Below, one piece after another: positions 35,701 through 49,551 of a DNA stretch of 64,000 nucleotides. This DNA comes from Dermatophagoides farinae (lineage: Eukaryota > Arthropoda > Arachnida > Sarcoptiformes > Pyroglyphidae), in contig NC_134677.1 of NCBI RefSeq assembly GCF_024713945.1, forward strand, positions 4,591,001-4,655,000, in the 5' to 3' direction. Position 1 is the stretch's first letter. Each line of letters opens with the position of its first letter. Both the position numbers and the translations under genes were made by a program. The notes below the pieces were generated by a model. It saw nothing but the letters and a program-made list of their open reading frames with translations, searched no databases and was not told the origin of the DNA.

Positions 35701-38700
35701 ACACACATAATGTCATTAATTGAATCTTAGATTTTAGATTATTATGACAAAAACAACTCTTTTATCTTTCTTGTTTTTTAATCATTTTCGAAATAAAAAA
35801 AAAGAGAAAAGAAATATCTTACACAAACACAATCTAAAGGCAATTTACCTGTGGCAAAACGTCTGTTTGCTTGGCTGTCAATCTAATCGATATTGATCTG
35901 TTTTTTGTCGTTATTTTTTATCGTTTTTTTGCTGCTGTTGCTGCTGCTGCTGCTGTTTCTTGTTCTTGTTGTCGTCACAAATCGAAGAAAAATTGATACA
36001 ATTTATCTTTCTCTATCTCTCTCTCTCTCTCTTTCTGCGAATGAGATATGACGATGAAATCAGGTAAAACAATTTTGTCGTCGTAGTTGTCGTCATTGTC
36101 GATATGACCATCTATCAATCTAACGAAAAAGCGAAAAAATGATTGTCAAGCAAAGCAGGAATGAAAAATTTTTTTTTTCACAACAACGTTGATATACTTC
36201 ATTTGGTACACAGTCAAACTGGCTAGATGTTTTTTATTTTTTTTTTATTTTTTGGTTTCCTTACTATCAATGTCATCGATATCATATCTATTACAGTCAA
36301 CGAATATATACTCATACACACACGTACACACCTGCTGAGCTATAGAAATCGGCAGGAACCATTGAAAATGATATGTATCGATCGAATCAGACTGATGTGC
36401 CATGATCATTTTGATGCATCATAATAAACAGTAGATCATTAGTTGATTTTGTTTTTTTGAATGCTCGTTTTTTTTGCAGAATTCGTATTCCTGATGCTTT
36501 GTGTGTATGGTAACTAATAGTATGACCTAATAATTCATTACATTTGTCAGCCTTGTTGAACAAAACAACTGATCATGAATATTATCAGAGTGAAATTGGT
36601 AAAAAAAATGATGCTTAGGATCACAACAAGTGGTATAGTAAGTAGGAACACCATGAACATAAAATATCATTCCAATTTGAATCACTAAGGATTTACGTTT
36701 TTTTTCTGTAATCATCATTCTCATTTTGTGTTTGAGTGTGTCTGTGTACATGTGTGAATAATAACCATCGATTAGAGCCATTTGATTATGAATAATGACC
36801 CATGTGTTTAGACGATATCATTATGAAAATAGTATATCATAACAATCATGATGATGATGATGATGATGATGACGATGATTCAGATGGTGTCTAGTTGTCA
36901 AATCCTGATCTGACATGACATGAGAACACCATTGGAGATCGCTGTTTTAGTTGGAATATGAAATTTTTTTTTTAAAAACAAATATTGATAAATACAAATA
37001 ATTAGCATACATAGTCTATGATTATCGATATTGAATGAATGAATTCAATGAATATAGATTGATTTCCATACAATATCAATAATTTTGTTACAGTGTAGTG
37101 TTTTATTCCGTAGACATCATGCCAGGATGGTTCCATTTGATAGGATTGTAATTGATTGATCGATTGGTAGTTGTTTTGAATTTCAATTTATACAGACCAA
37201 CTACTACTAAGAGAAAAAAAAATTGAAAACAGATCACGAATTGTTTTTGTACATAAAAAATGCTGAAGATTTTATGTCAATCAATTAATCGTATTTTAAT
37301 CCAATTTTAAAACAAATAAATTTGAAAAATGAATTATCAAGTTTGGACAGGAAAATTAGTTAAAATTTTTATGATTGGAACAAACTTTTATAATTAAAAC
37401 CGATTGATGATTGGTATTTTTCCTTTTAGTAATTTTGTGATTATTCCAAATGTGTTGTCACTCATGTTTGCAGACATATTGCCTGCATGATTATCATCAA
37501 TAATCGGTGTGTGGTCTCTGAGGGTAAATCTATCTGCTATAGCAGATTTCAATGACCAGAGAAAAAAATCAACTAGACTAGATGTTGTTGTTGTTGTTAT
37601 CAACACTGTAGTGTCTTTGCCATCGTCGGACGATCACATTTGTCACCATTTAGTTGATGGAAACCGAATTTTTTTTTATACCTAGCTTTCTTCTATCTAG
37701 TTTGATCGTAGTCGATAATGTCGAATATGTCGCGCCATATGATAATGGGAAATGATATGAATTCATAGCACTTTCAATTCCATTTTAAAATGAAATAGCC
37801 AAAAAAAAAACAACATTCAAACCTAGCATCCCATTAGAAGTCACTATATGTTAGAAAGATTTCAACTACATCTGGCGATAATGTTCTCACTTGATGACTT
37901 CTAAGATTACTAACAAGATTTGTTAGATTTAACTTTATCATCCTCATCATCGATGCTTTTGACATTCAAGATTCGACAATATAATTGAATTTGAATCTAT
38001 TTCTAATTATTTGAATGGATAAAAAAAAATAATGGCTAAAAAGCGCCATCTCTTGTCAAATGTGAAAATGAGTATGTATTTCAAAATGATTTCAAATCAC
38101 AATTTCAACATCATAACTTTTTCTAATAAAATGAAAAACATCAAATAAAAAAAAACAATATCATACACCGAATGAAACGATCCATAATGACAACATCTAG
38201 TATTTGGCATTAAGAAACAAACATGTATCATCATTACAATTATTGAAATCATGGAAGATTTGTTTTGTTTTTCAAATCAAATTGTAATATGACGAGTACA
38301 GCCTATAATTTTCAATTTAATCATGTGAATAATGATTTGGATAATACGTACAACATGATCATATGTTTAACGATTCATATTAAACGATGATTCAAACGAA
38401 TGGGCGTTGTAGAATCTATCGTTTACTGTGTTTCAATCACCAATGAAATTTGTTGTTGTTGTTTTTGTTGTAGTCGTTATACAAACACAATTGTATATAT
38501 AAAATTTTCTCCCGAAAAAAAAATCAAACAAACACAGGATGTATTCAGCTTGATTGTGTTACAATACAAATAATAATAATAAAAGAAAGCAATGATGATG
38601 ATGATGATGATGATGGTCGAATCAAATTAATGTTCCAGAAACTACTTTTGGTTTTATTTTTGCATTTTCGATTATTTGCATATTTGAATAGTAAGCATAG

Positions 38701-38741
38701 GGCCAGAAAAAAAGTCCCAGCAACATTTAACTCCCACTACT

Positions 38742-38742
38742 G

Positions 38743-38775
<33 letters not shown>
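38742..38775. repeat. (CAT)n microsatellite
   Basis: About eleven units, among the longest trinucleotide arrays in the window. Confidence 0.95.
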
Positions 38776-39045
38776 GTAAGTATTACAATTCATGTTTTAT
38801 TATTCATTTAACATTCAGAGTATATTATCCAAAAAAAAAGATTTTTCAATGCCAACATATAAATGTAGGGAAATATTCAAATATCCATACATATATACAC
38901 AAACATAACATTACTCTTTCATTTCCGTTTCCGTTGTAAAGTAGAAAAAAATTAGATTTTTTTTCTAGTTTTCAATCATTCATCATCATCATCATCATCA
39001 TAGTTATCATAGATGCATCACGTTTGGCAAACAAAACGACACTTG

Positions 39046-39100
39046 CACACACACACACACTTATTTCCCATTTTATCCATGTGTGTGTGTGTGTGTGTGT
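39046..39100. repeat. Inverted (CA)n / (TG)n pair
   Basis: A CA run at 39046-39060 and a TG run at 39080-39100 can pair with each other across a 19-base spacer. Confidence 0.9.
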
Positions 39101-40571
39101 AAGGACTTTCATCCATTTCATTTACTTTTCAGATATTTTGTTCATTTGCATTTGAACAACGAAAAAAGACACATGAAACACATATATACAATGATGTTGA
39201 TGATGATGATCAAGCATCAGTGTGTATAGTTTTTTTTTGTTGAAGATCATTTGAAAACTAACGGCGCATACATATACCCTGAATTGGTGTACGAATGAAT
39301 AAAGAAAAAAAAATAATAGAAATGGAAAAGAATCAATGACAAAACGAACATCATCATCACCATCTAAAGAACATTTTGGACATGCATGTTTATTTAAATG
39401 AGATGCTAATGATCGAGCTTTTTAAAATAATGAGAATGATATCTGCTATTCATACAAACAAACAAACAAACAAACACACACATACACACACACAATAAGA
39501 ATGATGATCAAATTCCATATAAAATGGCTTTTTCATATTCTATGCAATTTTTTTTGTGCCCCTGTTTTATTTTTTTTTTTTTTTTGCCCGGTTTCCAAAC
39601 ATGAGCATTTCATCCAAACAGACACACACACACAATATTATTGAATGTAACGATCACATTGTATGCATTAATAGATGGATTCTTTCAATCGATCTAAATC
39701 AATGAAATTTAACCACCAAAAGAAAAAGATTGACAATGAACAAATCAATTATTGAAATTTTTTTTCTCTTTTTCTGTTCTCTATCTCCAGCCATGTGATA
39801 TTTGAAATTATCGATATGAAAAAAAATTGTAATATAATAATCATTAATATTATCGATTGCTACTGGCTATTACAGTTGAACATTGAGAAATGATAAAAAT
39901 AATAGAAACAAATGTACAGAAGCGCTCATTATTTCATGGATATAGTAATACTATACTGTTTGTTATTATCATTGGTAAATTGGTCATTTTGTTTGTGTGT
40001 ATGTGTGTGTGTGTGCGCGCGTAATGGGCTGAATTTTTTCATGCCGACAACATATTATATACATGAGAAACAAAAAACAAAAAAAAAAACACTTTATTCA
40101 AGGTAGAAAAAAAAAATTTCCAAAGTTAAAAAGAAACCGAAAATTCTTACAAATACAAAAATAGAAATAAACGTAGAGTTCACACCATTACATTTGATCA
40201 ATGTATAAAATAAGAGGAATAGTATAAAATGAACAAACATGCCAAACAATTATGATATTGATGAAACTTCCATCAATGATGATGATGATGATGATGATGA
40301 ACAAACGAATGGATATGAAGAATTTTTTCTTTTTACATTAATTGTAAACATAATAAGTGAAGTGATGATTGCAAATGGCCAGATGGACTGCCGCATCCTA
40401 ATCATCATCATTATCATCATCATCATCGTTGTCGTATATGTCATGGTCGGCACTTTGTGATGCCTTTTGTATTGAAAATACCAATCAATGTTATCAAGCA
40501 TCTTTTTTTCTGATTTAAAATTTTGATAAAAAATACTTCAATTTAAAATTGTTCAATAAATATATGTGATG

Positions 40572-40572
<1 letters not shown>

Positions 40573-40603
<31 letters not shown>

Positions 40604-40614
40604 CGTCGTCGTCG
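40573..40614. repeat. (TTG)n to (TCG)n compound microsatellite
   Basis: About nine TTG units change into about four TCG units. The TCG part is unusual because CG is rare in this DNA. Confidence 0.9.
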
Positions 40615-43076
40615 TTTATCATCAATCATTTGTTGAGATATCTTGTTTGTATGTTTTTTCTTTATTTTCAGTATATATGTGTGTGTGTTTTGGTAATAAT
40701 GAACATGATATGATGAATTCTAACCAAAAAAAAAAAATCTGATGCACAAATATCATTATCAAAAAAAGCAGAAAAAAATTAATGACGAAATTGACAAACA
40801 AATGTACGATAATTCTAAATTAGTCTTTTTTGGCGACAATTTTTTTTTTCGTTTCTCTCATACCGATCAACGTTGCTAATTAGCTTTGAAAAAAATGACA
40901 ATTCTTCTTCATCAGAGCTTTAAATTTTTTTTCTGGCACGGTGAAAGCAAGATAACCTAGACATGATAGCCAACCATAATGATGATGGTTGTGTTGATAG
41001 TTGTTGTTTGCTTCGATGCTGATGATTGTCGTCGATATTCGATAATCAAATTCAAATAAGAAAAGAATTTTTTTTCTTTTTAGATTGTAAAATAAACTAT
41101 CAAAAAAACATACAAATTCATATATTGAGTTTGGAAACCAGCAAAAAAAAATGAAAGTGGCAAAAAAAATTATGAAAATGTAATCTATACATTTCTGATT
41201 CGATCTCTAGAGCTGGTTATTACAATAAATGTGTGAATATATAATGTGCTGATATCATTATATCAGTTGGTGGTATACAATAATAATAATAATATCCTGG
41301 CCCTAAATTCAATGTTTGTGTGTGTGTTGTGTATAGAATGAGATTCACTAACCATCATTGAAATCGTGTATAGAAAAAGACAGAGAAAGAGAGAGAGAGA
41401 AAAGAATTCACCCAAAAGTTGAATTAATTTTCTTCACCAATGCACCAGCTAATACCATGGTTATTATTGTGAATATTATCCAAGGCAATATTATAAGCAC
41501 ACAAAAAAAATAATGACGATCAAAGTCGATTGCCGATGTCATCAATTAGATTTTTTTTTTTGAATGAGTATATACAAAAAAAATATTGTTCCATTAAAAT
41601 AATAGTAGAAATGTGTGTGTGTGTGTGTGAATGGAATCAGAATTAAATTTTTGTTGTGATTTTTTTCATTTCATTTCATTGGCAATTGTTTCATCGTCGA
41701 TGATCAAAATGAATATCTACATTCTATGTATGTATGCATGCATGCATGAAAATAATTTGCATTGACTGATTGATTGAACAATATGGAAGTAAGTAAATCC
41801 CTTGACCAAGAATTTTCATTCTGATTTTTTTTCACTTCTGCATCGATCTAAATTTGGAATTAATTTCAAATCAGAATCATAATGTTTTTTTTAAAACTAT
41901 AGTTCAAATGAATTTATCAATCCACCAGTGTCAAGGGCCATTGTAAAAAAAACCAATAAATAAAAACCACATTTTTTTTTATTTGATTCTCACTCATATA
42001 AAGACAAAATATTATTCAAAATTCAGCCAAGTGTTGGTGGTTTATATATTACCTCTTAAAAAGCCAAAACTTGAAAACAGAATTGTGATTTCAACTCACG
42101 AATTGCGAATAGAAGTTGTGGAATACATTCACGAAATATATAAAAAAAACGAATGAAAATAAATATAAATAGGAAAAAAAGTTATGATGCTTCCACTATT
42201 GTGTAAGATAGTTGTTGTTTTTTTGTTGTTGTTGCTTTACTACTGTTGTTTGTTTATGTGAAGCATCAGTGGAGTATTTTTTTTTTTTTTTTTTGACCTC
42301 AACATTATTCAATACAAAAAAAACGACAAGCAAACATATTCCAAATGTAAAATAAAAAACATAATAAATTTTCTTATTTTTCATGTATGTTCTATCATCA
42401 TCATGACATTTGGCTACCATTATTATCATCATCATCATTATTATTATTATCGTTGTATGTTATCAAAATCTCGATCATCATCATCATATTGACAGATGAC
42501 TTTAGATGACCTACAGCAGCGATATTTTTTTATTCATTGGTTCTCAAAATTTTGTTTTATTTTTTCAAAAAAAAAAAAAAAAAATATTGGAAGCATTTGA
42601 AAAAAAAAATCAGTGCAGAATTTAATCCATGAATGAATTGTACATGGTGTTTTTTAAATTGTTAGTTGCAAATAAATAAATATACATGCATGCAATATGA
42701 AACATACCATTACATGGAATAAAGGCATGTCATAAACCTATATATATATAATATATCTACCTATTGGTGTATTTTGTAACAGTTCTGTTGTTCTTGTTTT
42801 TGTTTTATTGTCTTTTCATATAATAACCAAAAAAGAGAGAGAAATTGGTAGCTAGGTAAATGAGCTTTATTTTCACAATAATAATGAAAGTTATAGTTAC
42901 GAGAAAAAAAATCGTCGTTTATATTATTAGCCACACACACACACACACAAACAAAAGTGACATTGAAACATTTGTTTGAACACCTTGTGTATAACACCGG
43001 AAAAAAATTGAACTATATATTCACTAAATCATATACAATCAATCTATTTTCTTGAATTTCCTTTTCCACCATATTT

Positions 43077-43102
43077 GTGTGTGTGTGTGTGTGTGTGTGT
43101 GT
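43077..43102. repeat. (GT)n microsatellite
   Basis: About thirteen uninterrupted GT units. Confidence 0.95.
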
Positions 43103-45126
43103 AACAAATTCAAATTCAATATATATTATATAAATGCAAACGTGAGACAATAGAATGATCAAGATAGATAAATATTGATGAAAAGAATTTATTTTATCTT
43201 TTCACTTTTCTTCATCTGCTACTGATTTTTTTTATTTGTTATCAATTCATCCAACTAAATATCCAAAAATACCCAATACATTATTATATTAAATGAATTT
43301 TTTTTCTGCTGAAAATCTTTGTCGAATTGATATATTCATTTACTATATGGACACACACACACACACAGACTAAGTGAAAATAAAAGACATTTATTAGCAT
43401 TAAGCATTTCATTTCATTATTTAAGTTTTTATTATGATTTTTTTTCTTCATTCATTCAATTTAATTCAACATACGCGTCCATTTGAATGAATAAATGAAT
43501 GAATGAATGAAATGAAATGAAATGAAATGAATGATTGTGAATTGACTCTTGGTCTTTTTTTTTGGAACTCTGTCACTACAGAAAAAAAACTCAATTGTTG
43601 TGACAGAAGATGAAAGAAGAAGAAAAAAAATATTTGAATTTAAAGCCATCACAAACATTTATTTGATAGGTAGGAGGAAATGGAGGTTCCATTATTCAAT
43701 TGGAAAATGGAGTGACTAAGAAATTGAAAACGATCTATCACCTTTTTTTTCTATTTGGATGGTTGGTATATACACTAAACTACTAACAAACTCTCTTCAA
43801 TGTTTATTCTAAAAAAAAAAATTTGAACAAAAAAAAAATGTCAACGTGTGTTGGCCAACATTTAGTGGCTACAGTAACCATAATAATAATAATAATAAAA
43901 TAATGACATCTAAAAGATTTTGGCCTCCATATAATATCTATTATATATTTTTCACAGATTTTCGATGAAGAAAATTGTAATAAAAAAAAGAAGAAAATGA
44001 TTGAATGAATAAAGAAAACGAGGGAACTGTTTTTTTCATCTCCTCCTCTTCATCTTCATCATCATCATCATTCTTTTATCCAGTCAAATTCAATACAATA
44101 CGATTCAATTCGTGGCTAAACGCACAGTATAAACACACACACAGAGAATGGAAGAAGAGGAACATACAAAAAAAAATCCCAGAAACCAAGAAAAAAAAAG
44201 AGTTCCAATTGGCAAACAGTTCCATACATCGAGTATGTTTAAATGTCAACTTCCACAGTATTTCCTTTGCTATTTGAAATTTTTCACTATCTTGATCTTC
44301 TGATGTCTTTTTTCTCCCTGCTCATTCTTTTTCTATTTTTCAATATGGCTTTCATGTATGATGATGATGAAAAATGACCTTATAAGAAAAGCAAAAAAAA
44401 AATCGGTCATTCGTCTTCAATGCTGGTGGTGTGAAATAATTTTTTTCCTGCTTTGTTTGGATCCTTCTTTCGCAGGGTATCATTCAAGTTTTGCTTCCCG
44501 TCTTCATTATCGTTATCATTATGAAACATCAACAGCTGTATCAAAGCTTGGCTCGCGAACAGACGAACGAAGTAGGAGGTGGTAATGGCAAAATGAATGG
44601 AATATATCCGAATTTCCATCTTTTGCACGTTTTTTTTTGTACTATCATACAAATACATCCGAAAACGTTTCCACACAGTGGCATAAAACAATTTATCATG
44701 ATGAATAAACCAAAAAACTGTCACCAAGCAGCCACATCGTTATTCTTAGTAAATGGAATTCCTTTTCTTCATAATGGCAGTAAATAAAATTGAAAATTTT
44801 CTCTTTTTATTTTTCCATTTTAATTCGTAAGTGCCCAGCTACAAAAAAAAACCATTCACCATTCACGGTATGTTTTGTCCAAAATATACAACAAAAAATT
44901 TCCGATTCAATTCAATTTTATATTTTTTTTCCCAATTTTCCTGTGACGATTGTAAATTAGCTGCTAATTTTCACAGAACGAATAGATTATAATTTAAGAA
45001 TTTTTTTTTCATTATTCAACTCTGATTAGCCAGAATGTGAGACAGTTGTTTTTGTTGTTGTTGTTGTTGTTGTTGTCATCAACAATAGTTTTTGGTTAGT
45101 GTTTTCGATTTATGATGAATTGGATT

Positions 45127-45209
45127 TCAAGTGTCAAATTTTTGTTTATACTTACAACAATTTCTCTGCTGCTGTATTGACCACTTGAATCAAGTGGTGG
45201 TGGTGGTGG
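45127..45209. promoter_or_regulatory. Cluster of NK2-type homeodomain motifs beside a GTG array
   Basis: TCAAGTG occurs at 45127-45133. A 19 bp perfect palindrome at 45180-45198 contains CCACTTGA and TCAAGTGG back to back. A (GTG)n run follows to 45209. CCACTTGA/TCAAGTGG is the known core of NK2-class homeodomain binding sites. The motifs are seen directly; regulatory function is inference. Confidence 0.3.
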
Positions 45210-46718
45210 CTTTCACGATTTATCATTTTACAAAGATTTTTTTTTCATTTATGAAACAAATCGTCAAATGTTCAACTACAAACAAACATATATCGAATAC
45301 AAAATGATCGACAGATGACAAGAGAGAGGCAAAAAGTGTGAAAGACCACTTGTCTATCATCATCATCATCATTCACCCGAATAGTGTTAGTTTTGCTCAT
45401 TTTTTTTCTTGTTGGTTTCAAATAGTTCAATAGTTGTCGTTGTTTTCTAACTGTCAAAAAAAAAAATTTTTGTTTCAAGTGTTCAAAAAGTGGGTGTGTA
45501 TATTGTTGTTGTTGTTGTTGTTGTTTTTGTTATGTTCCTTGCCAATGAAAACAATGTGTATACGAGGTTGTATGACATATTTAATTCAAATCCTGAAATG
45601 ACAAATTTGTCAAAACATAAAACATGAAGAAAGAAAGTGAGATACTGAGAAAGAAAACAAAATATGAAACAAGCCAAAAATGTGCTATTAAAGTAAAGAG
45701 CATGCATCAAAATACTGTCAAAATATGGAATAAAGAATATTTCAAGTTTTTTTTTGATCAAAAACATTTCATATTCCTGAAAATTAAATAATGTAAGCGC
45801 ACTCTACCACTGATATGGGAACTATTGCTATATTGTTAGATTGATTGGATTTTTAAATTATCAAAAAAATAGTATGAAAAAAATGGAATCCTGGTTACCA
45901 TTTCCATTTTATGGAAATGGTTTTCAAAACTGAAAAAGTTCCTTGCTATAGTAACCAAGCTAGGCATATTGAGAGGTGCTTATATGAGGTGATTGAAACG
46001 CCTATTTTTTTCATTATATTTTTTCCACCCGTCTTTTCATAGCCATCATGGTTAAAGGTTAACCTCTAAAGGTGGTTAGATTAAGAGAAAAAATCCTCTC
46101 TCTCTCTCACACACACACTCTCTCTATTTTTGCCAAAGACTTCACACACATCAAAAAAGATTGATTGATCCAATTCAATTAAATAATTTGAGAAAAACGT
46201 ATAGGTAAAGCTACTTATTAGCTATTATTATTTTACCTACATTGAAGATTTAACTATCATAAATCGAACGATCAATTGAGTGACTTTGACACACACACAC
46301 ACATACATACATACAATCGATGTGTTCCATTATTGATGGACCCAATAGTGAAACGAATGACTGACAGTAAAAAAAATTCATTGCATACAATTGGTATATA
46401 ACCACATTAAGTCAAATATATAATGGGGATTTGGTTGGCAATATATTTGTGTTTGTGTGTGTGTGTGTGTATGGTGGTCTTTTTTTTCAACAAATCTTTT
46501 GTATAATAATAAATAAAAAAATACGAGCTAAGTTTTTAAACACAATTGAAAAACTATTGTTGTTGGAATAAAAACAGAGATTGATTTTTATTTTTGCTCT
46601 CTTTCATTCGTTCACTCAGATCTATTTTTTTGTTTTGTTTTGTTTTGTTTGCTATCCGTTTCATTTTATTGTATATGATGATGATCGGGTATACCCAAAC
46701 AAACGCACATAAATATAA

Positions 46719-46744
46719 ACACACACACACACACACACACACAC
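46719..46744. repeat. (CA)n microsatellite
   Basis: About thirteen uninterrupted CA units. Confidence 0.95.
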
Positions 46745-47459
46745 GGTCATGATCGACACCCGGTAATTGATATAGCTCAATTAGTTGACAGGTCACACTA
46801 TTTTTTTTCTTTGGTAGCTACAAAAACTAGAATTGGACAGTGACAATATTTTTTTTTTTTTTATTTAAAATAAAAATTCAAGTCCGGTGGCCGGTAGAAA
46901 ATTTTTGTCCTATTCTATATTTACTTTTGGACTGATTGATTTGATTTGATAGAAAATTTTTTTTTATTTACAAAAATAAATATTAAATGTAGCAAAATTT
47001 TTTTTTTGATCAATATCGATATCGATAATAGTTGAACAACAGGGAAAAAATATAAAAACAGGATGTTTAAACAATCAAAATGTCAAAAAAATCTAGTTGG
47101 AAAGTAAATATATACTTCAAACACAGTTGTAAACGATTGAATCGATCAGGAAAAAAATTTTCATTATAGAAATTTTTTCCATTTTTGTTTGTGATCATAA
47201 AAAAAAATTCATTCGTGAATATTTGATTTAAACAATATGGCCAAATTCAATATGACTAACCAGACAAACCTAACAAAACAAAACAAAACAAAACAAAAAA
47301 CAATTGGTCGCTAAACATAATCATCATCATCATCGAATGGAGATTTAAAAATTCAGTCAGATTGATTGTTTGGGTTTATTTTTCAATTTTTATTTTATAT
47401 TGGTCACGATTGGTCATTTCGTGTTTGTATGTGCGTATGATCTGAATATCGATGTGACC

Positions 47460-47482
47460 AAAAAAAAAAAAAAAAAAAAAAA
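47460..47482. repeat. Poly-A run, 23 bases
   Basis: This is the longest homopolymer I noticed. No reverse-transcribed element is recognisable immediately upstream. Confidence 0.9.
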
Positions 47483-48192
47483 CAAAACTAAAAAATCCAA
47501 TTTAAAAATCAAAATCACCTCATATAATAATAATGAGAAGGATTTAAATTAGAAAACTATGGGTTGTAATATGAAAAAAAAAATATTTCATAGAAGTTTT
47601 TTTTTTGCTTTATTTTCATAACAACAATCCAAATAAATGATTTCATATTCTGAAAAAAGTATGTGATCAAATTGATTCTAAATCTCACTATTCGTTTGGC
47701 GTTGCTATTTAAATGGGATTATTTTCCATTTTAGTATTATTCAATAATAATGTGAATGAAGAAGAAAATTTTCTAATAAATTGACTACCACCTTTTCGAG
47801 TTTCAACGAAAATGAACGAGACAAAATTCAGAAAAAAAACTAATCACATTTAACCATATTATTGGAGCTGTACAAAAACAACTAGGCCCAGAACGGTTCT
47901 AATAATATTGATTTTGATTAGTAGTTCAAAAAATCGTTATACTTGAATCTCGACCTTTTTTTTGGGTAATCTCCTCATCATCATTCAGTGTATGATGTGT
48001 GCATATGTGTGTGTGTATTTGACCTCTGGACAACAATATGGAAAAATTTTCTACCGCTACTACTATGGATGATGATGAATTTGGATCTTCCTTTTTTTTC
48101 TTTCGTTTTCATTGCCAGAAATAAAAAGAAAGGAACCAAAATCTTTTCAATAAACTTTATTCCACTCAAATAATAATTCACTCACCAAAAGT

Positions 48193-48663
48193 GTGTGTGT
48201 GTGTGTGTGTATGTGGAAAAAAGTCAAAGTGATCCAATTGTATGTGTCAACAGCTGCTGCTGTTGTTGCAATTGGATCGCTACTGTATATACTATTACTA
48301 TAGAGAAATTTTAGTTTTTTGTTTGAAAAAAGGATCTTATATTCCCCGGTTTATTCTATTGTATGATGAAGCAATAGTGCCAGAAAAGAAAAAACGAATG
48401 AATAGAAAGATTTTACCTAAAGCTTATTTGAGAATGAGCTAGAGTATTAATCTCATTATTATCAATAAAATGAACGAGAGAGTGAGAGAGAGAGAGAGAG
48501 AGAAAAAAAACGAAACGTTGAAATTGTACATAATGAAAAGTGACAGATAGTATAGATAGTGGGTATATGTTGATGTGTACACCCTGATCTGGATATATTA
48601 TATTGCAACAACACAATATCATCGACGCCACAATATTCAAGACTATACTTGCGTACGTGTGTT

Positions 48664-48704
<41 letters not shown>

Positions 48705-48923
48705 TCTGATTATAGGGGGAAAAAAGCTTTGTGTATTCATTCTTTTTGCTTCTCTCACACTTTTTGAAACAGTATATATGGCTATTCGGTCAATTGATTT
48801 AGCAATCGGGATACTTAAGAATCGGGATGATAATGATCATCATAGCAATATATAAATAAAATGAATATATCAGAAATGTATACAAGAAGAAATTATTAGC
48901 CTCTAGTTTTCAATTAAATCGTG

Positions 48924-48954
<31 letters not shown>

Positions 48955-49551
48955 TGCGTATGTGTAAATTCCGGATACTTATTTTTATAATTATTGTATC
49001 CCAAACCAAATAAACAACAATGTTTACCGAATGAAAAAAAATTTTATGATCATAACGTGCTCAAAATATCATCAACAACGACTAAAAAAAAATTGTTTTT
49101 GCATCCAATTTCATCAAAAATATAAAATATATGAAGATAACGTGCTAGAAAAGGCAACATGAACGTCATTGACAGACGTTCAGATATCAAGATATTTACC
49201 GAAAAAAAGTGTCAATTGGATCAACATATAGCCGCCATCATCATCATCATCATCATCATCAAGCCTCCGATCTCAATTTCTATTATATAAACATATAAAA
49301 TACACACACAAATATATAACAACTTTCATTGATATAGCTGATTATTACGTCATGATGCTCACGTCTCAAATGGCTAACCAAATCATCACCATATTATACA
49401 ACCAGAAAAAAAAGAAATATAAGCGTCATCGATGTCTCAATATTTCATCGACACGTGTTTGGTCGGGCAACTGCCATTTTTGGAACCCCAGAAACGAAAA
49501 AAATCTAACGAACGCCGTTTGAACGTGTGTGTGTGTGTGTGTGTGTGTGTA
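48193..49551. repeat. Cluster of four long (GT)n arrays
   Basis: GT arrays lie at about 48193-48210, 48667-48701, 48921-48959 and 49525-49551, all in the same orientation within 1.4 kb. The second and third are the longest dinucleotide arrays in the window. A (GA)n array at 48476-48502 and a (CAT)n array at 49236-49261 fall between them. There is no gene here. Confidence 0.95.

Larger units (their letters stand above)
31401..40000. other. AT-rich noncoding DNA downstream of the fucosidase
   Basis: No supported protein gene. Contents include a perfect 26 bp CAT/ATG palindrome at 31658-31683, a promoter candidate near 32694-32770, a hairpin at 34672-34710, a (GCT)n run at about 35929-35956, (TC)n at 36014-36032, (GAT)n at 36848-36871 and 38594-38613, (CAT)n at 38742-38775 and 38982-39001, and an inverted CA/TG pair at 39046-39100. 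The remaining open frames are short and low in complexity. Confidence 0.7.
40001..47999. other. AT-rich noncoding DNA, 40-48 kb
   Basis: No supported protein gene. Simple repeats include (GAT)n at 40278-40298, (CAT)n at 40402-40425, (TTG)n then (TCG)n at 40573-40614, poly-T at 42277-42294, poly-A at 42567-42585, (GT)n at 43077-43102, mixed GAAT/GAAAT units at 43481-43533, (TTG)n at 45052-45077 and 45505-45528, (TTTTG)n at 46626-46650, (CA)n at 46719-46744, (AAAAC)n at 47274-47298 and a 23-base poly-A at 47460-47482. A somewhat less repetitive patch at 44400-44790 has open frames in several phases and no recognisable domain. Confidence 0.7.

Noticed and set aside
45790-45830. Minus-strand match to a tRNA D-arm (CAGTGGTAGAGTGCGC)
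   Set aside because: There is no B-box, T-arm or pairing acceptor stem at the right distance.
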